Below are positions 24,464-32,643 of a stretch of DNA of 64,000 nt, piece after piece (positions within the stretch are counted from its first letter, which is position 1; each line of letters starts with the position of its first letter). Origin of the DNA: Acidobacteriota bacterium. GTDB taxonomy: Bacteria > Acidobacteriota > Terriglobia > Bryobacterales > Bryobacteraceae. Position numbers and translations under genes: made by a program. The notes beneath the pieces are model-generated. The model was not told the DNA's origin and made no database searches. It saw nothing but the letters and a program-made list of their open reading frames with translations. The DNA lies in the NCBI GenBank assembly GCA_017307505.1, contig JAFKEE010000020.1, positions 328,544 to 392,543 on the forward strand, given 5' to 3'.

Positions 24464-25606
24464 CTACTTCATTAGAAACGGCCATTTCCACAGCCAGTGG
24501 TAGCCATATTTCGTCAGGGCGAGCCAGAGGCCCCCTCCAATGAGCGCGGACAGCAGCAGCACACCGTACCAGACGCGATGCCACGGGAACTTGCGGCCTT
24601 CGCGGCTCAGCACCAGCAGATAGCTGGCAAACACGCCGGCGAAGTAGAGCAGAATCATCGGCGCGGCGAAGATGGTGAGGTTCACGGCGTCGGGCGTCGG
24701 GGTGATGACCGCGGCCAGGATCACGATGATCAGGATGGCGTAGCGAGAGTGCGTCAGCAGGAAGCGGGGCGACGCGATGCGGAGCAGCGTGAGGAAGAAG
24801 ATGAGGACCGGCAGCTCGAAGACGAGGGCCACGCCCAGAATCACGTTGACGAAAAGGTCTGTGTATTCGGTGATGGAGACCACCGGCTTCACACCGTGGC
24901 CCACACCGATGCCGAGCAGGAAGGCCAGGCCGAAGCGGAAGGCGACGAAGTAAGCAAACGCGCCGCCGGCGATAAAGAGACCCGCAGTCCAGAAGATGAA
25001 GGGCATCGCCAGCCGGCGTTCCTTCTTGTAGAGGCCGGGCGCGATGAAGGCCCAGACCTGGTAGAGGATCCACGGCGATGCGATGAACAGGGCGCAGATA
25101 ACGGGGATCTTCACCCAGATGATGCTAAAGCCCTCGATGGGCGTGATCTGCGCGAGATCTTCGGGCAAACCCAATTGTTTCAAGGCGCTGGCGGCGGGTT
25201 CGCGCACCGCGTCCCACAGCTTATCGGTATAGAACAGGCAGACGCCAAAAGCGACACCAAGCCCCATGAGGGCGCGGATGATGCGGAAGCGCAGTTCTTC
25301 CAGGTGTTCCAGGAAGGACATGCGCAGCATGCCGTCGTCTTCTTCATCCTCCTCGTCGGGGTCGGAGGACTTGGGGGGTGCGGGCGGGGCTGGCGGCGTG
25401 GCCGCGGTGACAGGCGCCGGAGTAACGGCGGTGACCGGCGCTGTTTCCGCCGGGACCGCCGTCACTTCTTCAGCCAAACCATCTTCCTTGGCGTACGGGT
25501 CAAGATTCCCGGACGTAGATTCGGGCGTCAGACGCCCATCGTGCTCCGGGTCAAGCTCCGGACGTGGTTCTTGCGGGTCGTTTGTATGATCCGGCATTTC
25601 CGGCAT
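24464..25606 (-). CDS. tatC: Sec-independent protein translocase TatC
   Basis: A 380-residue polytopic membrane protein, the receptor core of the twin-arginine translocase. The N-terminal 85 residues are an unusual acidic and Pro/Ala-rich cytoplasmic extension (TAVTPAPVTAATPPAPPAPP; EEDEEDDG). The TatC fold follows: FLEHLEELRFRIIRAL, the conserved periplasmic/helix-2 region with PIEGFSIIWVKIPV, SPWILYQVWAFIAPGLYKKE, FELPVLIFFLTLLRI and AVITPTPDAVN. Six membrane helices are discernible, plus a seventh hydrophobic segment at the C-terminus (YGVLLLSALIGGGLWLAL), beyond the normal family length of about 250. It lies 39 bases after tatA/B. Confidence 0.96.
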   Translation of the reverse strand: MPEMPDHTNDPQEPRPELDPEHDGRLTPESTSGNLDPYAKEDGLAEEVTAVPAETAPVTAVTPAPVTAATPPAPPAPPKSSDPDEEDEEDDGMLRMSFLEHLEELRFRIIRALMGLGVAFGVCLFYTDKLWDAVREPAASALKQLGLPEDLAQITPIEGFSIIWVKIPVICALFIASPWILYQVWAFIAPGLYKKERRLAMPFIFWTAGLFIAGGAFAYFVAFRFGLAFLLGIGVGHGVKPVVSITEYTDLFVNVILGVALVFELPVLIFFLTLLRIASPRFLLTHSRYAILIIVILAAVITPTPDAVNLTIFAAPMILLYFAGVFASYLLVLSREGRKFPWHRVWYGVLLLSALIGGGLWLALTKYGYHWLWKWPFLMK

Positions 25607-25645
25607 TCGCGTACTGCTTGTTCCTGATTTGTGACCGGACTTGTG

Positions 25646-26155
25646 CTAGCGGGCTGCCGACGGCTCCGTGGAGGAACCTTCCAGCGGGGCAGAGTGCGTT
25701 GTGCCGGAAGTGGGCACGGCGCCTTCGGCCGCTTTCAAGTTTGGAGCCGCTTCGGCCACCTCTGTGGCGGCCGCACCGGTGCTGTCAGCGCCCTGAGTTG
25801 CGGAAGCGCTTACGGCGGTAGAATCCGTGCTTGTCGTTGTTGACGCATCGCCCGACTCCGGATACCCATAGGCACCGTAATCGTACGACGAATCGTAGTT
25901 GTAGTAACTCGTGTCGTTGACCGTATCGTTGGTAATCTGAGCCAGCGACTCAGTTTCCTTGCGGATCTCCTGAGTCTCCTTCTCGAGATTCGCCATTTCG
26001 CGATGCCAGGTATCCTTCAAATCGTTGGAAGCCCGGCGGAACTCACTGATGGCCTTGGCGATGTTTTTGCCGACCTCGGGTAACTTCTTCGGCCCGAAGA
26101 GCAGCAGGACCAACACGAATATGACAAGGGTCTCTTGCCAGCCTAGCGGACCCAT
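25646..26155 (-). CDS. tatA: Twin-arginine translocase subunit TatA/TatB
   Basis: A 169-residue TatA/B-type protein: one N-terminal membrane helix (WQETLVIFVLVLLLFGP), the FGPKKLPEVGK hinge and an amphipathic helix (NIAKAISEFRRASNDLKDT), then a charged segment. The last 80 residues are a low-complexity tail with a Tyr-rich patch (SYYNYDSSYDYGAYGYP) and Ser/Thr/Ala repeats. Whether it acts as TatA, TatB or both cannot be told; the LFGPKKLPE signature is TatA-like, and only one such gene is in this operon. It forms the pore with TatC encoded next. Confidence 0.92.
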   Translation of the reverse strand: MGPLGWQETLVIFVLVLLLFGPKKLPEVGKNIAKAISEFRRASNDLKDTWHREMANLEKETQEIRKETESLAQITNDTVNDTSYYNYDSSYDYGAYGYPESGDASTTTSTDSTAVSASATQGADSTGAAATEVAEAAPNLKAAEGAVPTSGTTHSAPLEGSSTEPSAAR

Positions 26156-26258
26156 CCAGGGAACTCCTTCTCGACCTTATCTATCAGAGATGATAGCGAA
26201 CCCCGGGAACCCGCTCAACCATCGTCCGGCAGGGCGGCCCACCTTCGCCTCGGCTCTA

Positions 26259-27437
26259 CTACAAAGGAAAGACCTCCAAACGGTCGGGATCAAAGCGAAT
26301 CTGGCGTTTCTCCACATAGGATTGCACCGCCAGCAGCGGCGGCAAAATCGAGATGGAGGCGACGCCGCAGTCCCCGTTCGGGTGTTTTCTCGACTTGCAG
26401 CAATCCAGGAAGTTTCTGACGTGATCGGCGGTGATGTCGCCCGGGGTGCGTTTCACCACCGGTTGGGCGCCCTTCTCCGCCGAGAGGAATTCGTAGCGGT
26501 TCCGATTGACGAAGAGCCGGCCTTTGTCGCCATAGAAGGTGATGCCGTACTCGGGCGGATTCCCGTAGGCGTTCGACTGGAACAGAGTGGAGAAGCCGTC
26601 GTACTCGAAAAGCGCGTTGCAGGTGTCGGGGGCGGTGCGGCCATCGTGGAAGTCGTAGTAGATGCCGCCGGCGAAGCTGACGGTCCTGGGGGCCCGCTCG
26701 CCCATATACATGTGGACCACGTCCATCCAGTGATGGCCGAAGTCGGTCATTTTCCCGCCGTTATAGTCAAGATAGGCCCGGAAGTTGAAGTACTGGCCGG
26801 GATCCCAGTCCCGATACTTCACCGGCCCCAGGAAGCGGACCCAATCGAGGTTCGACGGTTTCTCGGCGGGTTCGGTCACCATGCGGCGGGTGAGGCCGCC
26901 GTGCCAGATGGCGTCGATATGCGAGATCTTCCCCAGCCTGCCGGTGCGGACGAAGAGTTCCAGAGGTTCGATGTAGATGGGCCCGGAGCGCTGCTGAACC
27001 CCGATCTGCAGGATCCGGTCGTTGATCCTGGCGGCCTTGACCATCTGGGGCGCTTCCTCCCGCGTCCGGCACATCGGCTTTTCGACGTAGACGTCCTTGC
27101 CTGCATTCATGGCGTCGACGGCGTGCGTTTTGTGCCAGTGGTCCGGCGAGCCGATGAGCACCGCATCCACTTCCTTCAGCGCCAGCAGGTCCTCATGGGC
27201 CCGGAAGGTCTTGGTGCCGGGCGCCTTCTGCTGCGCCTCATCGATGCGGGCAGCGTAGACGTCGCACAGCGCCCGGACCTCGAGATCGGCATTCTTCTGG
27301 AAGAGTGTCATCACGTAGGTGCCGCGATTGCCAGTGCCAATCACGCCGAGACCGATCCTGTCGTTCGCCCCCAACACCCGAGAGTAGGAAAGCGCCGTCA
27401 ACGCGGCACCCTTGGCTGCTTCACGCCGGGTCATCAT
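26259..27437 (-). CDS. Gfo/Idh/MocA-family oxidoreductase with Tat-like signal
   Basis: A 392-residue NAD(P)-dependent sugar-type dehydrogenase. The N-terminus MTRREAAKGAALTALS has a twin-arginine pair followed by a weak hydrophobic stretch, a probable Tat signal; such signals are common in secreted members of this family. The Rossmann motif is GLGVIGTGNRGTYV (about 30-43); PDHWH (motif near 117) and EKPMC (about 137) are the family signatures, the lysine of EKP being catalytic. The C-terminal half is the alpha/beta substrate domain (WHGGLTRRM, YNGGKMTDFGHHWMDVVHMY). It is 103 bases upstream of tatA on the same strand, so the Tat machinery and a likely client are neighbours. Substrate unknown. 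Confidence 0.9.
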   Translation of the reverse strand: MMTRREAAKGAALTALSYSRVLGANDRIGLGVIGTGNRGTYVMTLFQKNADLEVRALCDVYAARIDEAQQKAPGTKTFRAHEDLLALKEVDAVLIGSPDHWHKTHAVDAMNAGKDVYVEKPMCRTREEAPQMVKAARINDRILQIGVQQRSGPIYIEPLELFVRTGRLGKISHIDAIWHGGLTRRMVTEPAEKPSNLDWVRFLGPVKYRDWDPGQYFNFRAYLDYNGGKMTDFGHHWMDVVHMYMGERAPRTVSFAGGIYYDFHDGRTAPDTCNALFEYDGFSTLFQSNAYGNPPEYGITFYGDKGRLFVNRNRYEFLSAEKGAQPVVKRTPGDITADHVRNFLDCCKSRKHPNGDCGVASISILPPLLAVQSYVEKRQIRFDPDRLEVFPL

Positions 27438-27543
27438 CGTCTGTGCTCCTTGGCGGACTGCACTGCTTCACTTCAAACGCTGACATTTTACATGTTTGCG
27501 GACCTGCGTCCGGCGACCCTTCGTATATAAGTGGAGAACCACC

Positions 27544-30003
27544 ATGCCACACATCGTGTCTGAAGTTCGTCTGGCGGTACGATCCCTGGCGCGCAGCCGC
27601 GGTTTTGCGCTGGCGGCGATCGCCTGTCTTGGCCTCGGCATTGGCGCTACCACGGCGATCTTCAGCGTGGTGCATGCCGTCCTGCTGCGCCCCCTGGCCT
27701 ATAAGAACCCGGATGGGCTGGCGCGGATTTACACGGAGTTCCCCAAGTTCCCGAACGGCGGCCTGCGCCGGTTCTGGACCTCGGGTCCTGAGTTCCTGGA
27801 GTTGCGGCGAGACCTGAGGAGCTGGCAATCGATCGATGCCTGGCGCCTGGGCGGCGTGAATCTCTCGGGCTCCAATGAACCGCTTCGCGTCGTGGCGGGT
27901 TTCGTCAGCGGAGGCCTGATGGAGACGCTGGGAGTTCAGCCGCGACTGGGCCGGGTGCTGACGCCGTCCGACGACGTGCCGGGCGCCAATGCGGCGGTGG
28001 TGTTGAGTGCCGGACTGTGGAACCGGGCCTTCGGCAACGATCCCAACATCCTGCACCGCGAGGTGTGGCTGGACGGAAGAAAGGCGAACATCATTGGGGT
28101 GATGCCGGAGGGCTTCCAGTATCCGCCGGGCGAAACGGAACCGGCGGAGATGTGGAGCGCGCTGCAGCTCGATCCGGCGCGGCCGGGCAGCCGGGGCGGG
28201 CACAACTTCAACCTGCTGGGGCGACTGAAGCCGGGGGTGAACCTGGAGCAGGCCCGCCAGGAGGCGGCGCAGTATGTCCGGGCTACTGGCGAAAAGGAAC
28301 GGGCCAACCCGAACCAGCACATGCTCAACCCGGAGGGGCATCCACTGGTGATGTTCAAACTGCAGGATGAGGTCACGGGCAGTGTGCGGCCGGCGCTGCT
28401 CGCGATGTTCGCCGCGGTGGGTTTTGTGCTGTTGATCGCGTGCGGCAACGTGGCCAATCTTTTGCTGGCCCGGGCGGAAGCACGCCAGCGGGAGATCGCG
28501 GTGCGCCGGGCGATGGGCGCCTCTACGGCGGGCCTGGTGCGCCAGTTTGTCGTGGAGGGCATCCTGCTTTCGCTAGGCGGCGCCGTGGCGGGCCTGGCGC
28601 TGGCCTTCGGGTGTCTGAAACTGATCGTCTCGGCCGCCGGCGCAAGCCTGCCGCGTGCGGCGGAGATCGGCCTGGATCCCACCGTACTGACCTTTACCAT
28701 CGGGATCTCGATCTTCACCGGCATCTTCTTCGGCTTTGCGCCGTTGGTGCAATCGCTGCCCAGACCGCTGGCCGAGACGTTGAAGGCCGCCGGCGGCCGC
28801 ACCACGGCCACCCGCGAAGCTCACTTCCTGCGGCGGCTGATGATCACGTCGGAGATCGCACTCGCCCTGGTGCTGCTCATCGGCGCGGGGCTCATGGTGA
28901 GCGCCTTCTGGAAGCTGCAGGCGGTGCGCAGCGGCATCCAGCCGGACAATGTGATGACCATGCGGGTGGCCCTGCCGCGCGAGATCTACCGCCAGCCGGC
29001 GGACATTCTGGCCTTCTGGGCGAAGCTGGAGCAAAGAGCGCGCAGCCTGCCGGGCGTTGTGAATGCATCGCTGGTAAACGGGCTGCCGCCCATCCGGCCC
29101 GTGAATGCGAATGACACCCAGATTGAGGGCTTTGTTCAGAAGCAGGGCGGCCCCATCCAGAACATCGACTACTGGAACGGCGTGGGCGTGAATTACTTTT
29201 CCACCATGGGCATCCAGCTCATCGAGGGCCGCCTTTTCAGCGAGAGCGACGGCGCCGCCAGCCAGCCCGTGCTGATCATCAATGAGACGCTGGCGCGCAT
29301 TTATTACCCCGGCCAGAGCCCGATCGGGAAACGCATGCGGCCCGGATTCGACGATCCGTGGCGGACGATCATCGGAGTCGTCTCCGATGTGAAGAACGCG
29401 GGACTCGACAAGCCCGCCGGCACCGAACTCTACTTCCCCATGACGCAGACGGATGGCAACTTCCGGTCGGCGTACCTGGTGGCCAGAACCCAGGGCGACC
29501 CGGCCCAGATGGTCTCCGCGTTGCGCGGCGCCATTCGCGAACTGGATCCGGGGCTCCCCGTGTCCGGCGTCATGCCCATGACGGAAGTCGTCGCCAAAGC
29601 GCAGGCCCGGCCCCGTTTTCTCACCCTGCTGATCGCACTCTTCTCGGCCGTGGCGCTGGGCCTGGCCGCTCTTGGCATCTACAGCGTGATGGCCTACTCC
29701 GTTGCACAGCGCACCAACGAGTTTGGGATCCGCATGGCCATGGGCGCGCTGCAGGGCGACGTGCTGCGCCTGGTGTTGCGGCAGGGGTTGATTCTTGGCA
29801 GCGCCGGAGTCGGGATCGGCGCCGCGGGCGCGCTGATCCTGAATCGCCTGCTGCGCGGGTCGCTCTATGGCGTGGGTGACTTCGACCCGATTCCCTTCCT
29901 CGGCATGAGCGCGTTGCTGCTGGCGGTGACGGCGCTGGCCTGTCTCTCTCCGGCATTGCGCGCCACGCGCGTCGATCCGGTAATCGCGTTGCGCTACGAA
30001 TAA
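27544..30003 (+). CDS. MacB/FtsX-type ABC transporter permease, acidobacterial ADOP family
   Basis: An 819-residue membrane protein. ATG 27544 has GGAG eight bases before it; an earlier in-frame ATG at 27496 has no site. Layout: N-terminal helix (GFALAAIACLGLGIGATTAIF) followed by a periplasmic MacB-type domain (about 50-265). Then come three helices including VGFVLLIACGNVANLLLARAE, whose RxREIAVRRAMGAS segment is the FtsX signature. A fourth helix (ALALVLLIGAGLMVSAFWKL) precedes a second periplasmic domain. The last three helices include the second FtsX copy (RTNEFGIRMAMGA). Two permease copies in one chain match the 'acidobacterial duplicated orphan permease' family, which usually lacks a neighbouring ATPase, as here. 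Confidence 0.93.
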   Translation: MPHIVSEVRLAVRSLARSRGFALAAIACLGLGIGATTAIFSVVHAVLLRPLAYKNPDGLARIYTEFPKFPNGGLRRFWTSGPEFLELRRDLRSWQSIDAWRLGGVNLSGSNEPLRVVAGFVSGGLMETLGVQPRLGRVLTPSDDVPGANAAVVLSAGLWNRAFGNDPNILHREVWLDGRKANIIGVMPEGFQYPPGETEPAEMWSALQLDPARPGSRGGHNFNLLGRLKPGVNLEQARQEAAQYVRATGEKERANPNQHMLNPEGHPLVMFKLQDEVTGSVRPALLAMFAAVGFVLLIACGNVANLLLARAEARQREIAVRRAMGASTAGLVRQFVVEGILLSLGGAVAGLALAFGCLKLIVSAAGASLPRAAEIGLDPTVLTFTIGISIFTGIFFGFAPLVQSLPRPLAETLKAAGGRTTATREAHFLRRLMITSEIALALVLLIGAGLMVSAFWKLQAVRSGIQPDNVMTMRVALPREIYRQPADILAFWAKLEQRARSLPGVVNASLVNGLPPIRPVNANDTQIEGFVQKQGGPIQNIDYWNGVGVNYFSTMGIQLIEGRLFSESDGAASQPVLIINETLARIYYPGQSPIGKRMRPGFDDPWRTIIGVVSDVKNAGLDKPAGTELYFPMTQTDGNFRSAYLVARTQGDPAQMVSALRGAIRELDPGLPVSGVMPMTEVVAKAQARPRFLTLLIALFSAVALGLAALGIYSVMAYSVAQRTNEFGIRMAMGALQGDVLRLVLRQGLILGSAGVGIGAAGALILNRLLRGSLYGVGDFDPIPFLGMSALLLAVTALACLSPALRATRVDPVIALRYE

Positions 30004-30012
30004 GCGGCCGCA

Positions 30013-32511
30013 TCAATCCAACGCCTGGCGCACCTTGCGCAACAGGTCGTCGGGCGCGAAGGGTTTGGCCAGGTAGGCCAGGCCCGGCTCCAGGACTCCG
30101 CGGCTGACGATCACGGCCTCGGTATAACCGGACGTGTAGAGGACCTTCAGGCCGGGCTGCCGGGCCGCCAGCTTCTCCGCCAGGGCTCGTCCGTTCATGC
30201 CGGGCATCACGACATCGGTCAGCAGCAGGTCGATCGGGCCGGCCTGGCGATCGGCGAGCTTGAGAGCTTCTTCGCCGTTACCGGCGGCCAGCACACGATA
30301 GCCGCGCGCCTCCAGCACGGCCACCATGAACGAACGCACCTCATTCTGGTCCTCGACGGCGAGGATGGTCTCGTTGCCTTCCGGGGCCTCCGCAGGCTGC
30401 GGCTGCAGCGGCTCGCTCTCAGGCTCAGTTTCCAGAGCCGGCAGGTGAATCTTGAAGATGGTCCCTTCGCCCGGCTCGCTGTAGACCCAAATGGAGCCGC
30501 CGGCCTGCTTGATGATGCCGTAGACGGTGGCCAGGCCCAGCCCGGTTCCGTGGCCCACCGGCTTGGTCGTGAAGAACGGCTCGAAGATGCGGCGGCGCGT
30601 CTCCTCGTCCATCCCGATGCCGGTGTCGCTGACCGACAACTGCACATAGCGGCCGGGAATGATCTCGGCGTGTTCCCGCGCATAGCCGGCGCCCAGGACG
30701 ACCGCCGAGGTCTCAATGTCAAAGCGGCCGCCGGCCGCCATCGCGTCGCGCGCGTTCGCGGCCAGGTTCAACAGCACCTGGCTGACCTGTCCCGCGTCAG
30801 CCATCACCGCGGGCAGACGCGGCTGCAGCCTGGTGGAAAGGACGACTTCCTCGCCCAGGATCCGCTGCATCATATTGAGCGTGTCGCGGACCACCTCATT
30901 CAAGGAGATGGCCGCCGGCTGGATCACGTTCTTCCGGCTGAAGGCCAGCAACTGGCTGGTCAAGGCCGCCGCGCGGTCGCTCGCCTTGACCATCTGCTGC
31001 ACGCGTTCCTGCGTGGCATCCGGCTTCCTGTTGTCCAGGATCATGCGGCCATAGCCGCTAATCACCGTGAGCAGATTGTTGAAGTCGTGGGCGATGCCGC
31101 CCGCCAGGCGTCCCACGGCGTCCATCTTCTGCGATTGCCAGAACTGCTCCTGAATTGCCTGCACGCGGCCTTCAGCCTTCTCACGCTCTTCCATCTCAGC
31201 CTGCAGCGCCACATTGGCGCCGTGGAGCCCCGCGTTGGCCGAGGCCAGCGCTTCGGCCTGGGTTGCCAGGGCGCGCTCAGCGACTCTGCGCCGCTGGATG
31301 TTCACCAGCAGGAACAGGATGATCGCCGTCTCCACCGTCAACGCGCCGGCGGCCAGCCAGATGGTCCGCCTATTTTCCTCATAGAACGAACCCGGCCGGT
31401 TGAGGATCCGGCTGCCGGCAGGGATCGTGCCTGTGTTGAAACCGAATCGCACCAGTTGGGCGTAGTCGAAGACGTAGCGTTCCCGGGCATGCTTTTCGAT
31501 GGGGATGCGTTCCGGCGGAATGCCGTTCAGAAGCTGCAGCAGCTTGCGGCCGGCAATCAGACCGTGCGGGAATCCTGCGTTGTCATTGCCTGCGAGGATG
31601 CCCTGGTCCAAAACACTGACCGAAGGGCTGAACACGGGACCGGCCGAGGCCTGGACAATGCGCCGCAGGGCATCCGCGCGATCGAGGTACTCTTCGGTCT
31701 TGTCGTGGGTGAAGGCCGTCAGGAGGACGATGTCGTTGCGTTCGACCGCGGCCATATGCGACACCACCTCATCCAACGTCAGTTCGGCGCCATCCACAAA
31801 TTGAAACCGTAACTGCCGCCGTTGCGAGGCAATCCCTTCGAATCCCAATTTCTGTTGCTTACCCAGCGGCGAGTTGTCGCTCACCACCCAGACCCGTCCG
31901 ACCCGCGGATTCATCTCCAGCGCGAGGTCGAGGATGGCTCCCAATCGGAAGTTTTCCAGCACACCCGTGAACTGTTTTCGGGGTAATTGATCGGCCAGCG
32001 GCCATTCATTCAGACCGCAGAATACAACCGGAACCTCTCCAAACACTTCGGTTCCGTGAAGCTGCATGAAGCGGATCGCATCATCGTCGGAAGCGACGAT
32101 GGCATCCAACTTCCGGCCCCGGTATTTCTGAGTAAGGAACGTCAGCACCGCGTGCGCGGACTCCTCGTCTGACAGCCGCTTCCGGTCCATATACTCGGTC
32201 CAGAACTCCACCTGGAAGGCCTGTCCTTCGACACTGGAGCGAATGGCGCGCAGGATATCATCGCTCCATTGGTAGCCGTCGTGATAGGAATTCAGGAATA
32301 CTACGTGCTTCAGCGGGGGCGGATCGGCCGCGAGGGCCGGGAGAATCGACGCCACAAAGAGCGCACAAAACAGCGCGGACGCACGCCGGTGGCCCCCGCC
32401 AGAAGTCCCGCTGCAGAGGCCGGGGGTGGTGCGAAAACTCAGCAAAAATTTCGCCAATTGTTTCAGGTCGAATCCGATAAGCTCACAGTCTATTGCGCAG
32501 AGCGTCTGCAT
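30013..32511 (-). CDS. Hybrid sensor histidine kinase with ABC-substrate-binding-like sensor
   Basis: An 832-residue protein if begun at ATG 32511; that start is uncertain because the hydrophobic signal ([18 protein letters not shown]) comes about 45 residues in. The periplasmic sensor (about 65-360) resembles the ABC_sub_bind family ([42 protein letters not shown]). One membrane helix follows ([19 protein letters not shown]), then a short coiled coil, the HisKA box ([20 protein letters not shown]) and HATPase ([43 protein letters not shown]). A C-terminal receiver has the phosphoacceptor Asp in [13 protein letters not shown]. No DNA-binding output is attached and no partner regulator is adjacent, so its signal and target are unknown. 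Confidence 0.9.
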   Translation of the reverse strand: MQTLCAIDCELIGFDLKQLAKFLLSFRTTPGLCSGTSGGGHRRASALFCALFVASILPALAADPPPLKHVVFLNSYHDGYQWSDDILRAIRSSVEGQAFQVEFWTEYMDRKRLSDEESAHAVLTFLTQKYRGRKLDAIVASDDDAIRFMQLHGTEVFGEVPVVFCGLNEWPLADQLPRKQFTGVLENFRLGAILDLALEMNPRVGRVWVVSDNSPLGKQQKLGFEGIASQRRQLRFQFVDGAELTLDEVVSHMAAVERNDIVLLTAFTHDKTEEYLDRADALRRIVQASAGPVFSPSVSVLDQGILAGNDNAGFPHGLIAGRKLLQLLNGIPPERIPIEKHARERYVFDYAQLVRFGFNTGTIPAGSRILNRPGSFYEENRRTIWLAAGALTVETAIILFLLVNIQRRRVAERALATQAEALASANAGLHGANVALQAEMEEREKAEGRVQAIQEQFWQSQKMDAVGRLAGGIAHDFNNLLTVISGYGRMILDNRKPDATQERVQQMVKASDRAAALTSQLLAFSRKNVIQPAAISLNEVVRDTLNMMQRILGEEVVLSTRLQPRLPAVMADAGQVSQVLLNLAANARDAMAAGGRFDIETSAVVLGAGYAREHAEIIPGRYVQLSVSDTGIGMDEETRRRIFEPFFTTKPVGHGTGLGLATVYGIIKQAGGSIWVYSEPGEGTIFKIHLPALETEPESEPLQPQPAEAPEGNETILAVEDQNEVRSFMVAVLEARGYRVLAAGNGEEALKLADRQAGPIDLLLTDVVMPGMNGRALAEKLAARQPGLKVLYTSGYTEAVIVSRGVLEPGLAYLAKPFAPDDLLRKVRQALD

Positions 32512-32643
32512 GGCAACATTCAACGCGTCTCCCACTTGCGGGTTTCTGGCGGCACCGGAAGGATCTGATGGATGGCTGCTCCCTGTTCCGAATGGCACGT
32601 TTCCGGCTCGAAATCGCACTGCTCCATGACATAATGCAAGCGC

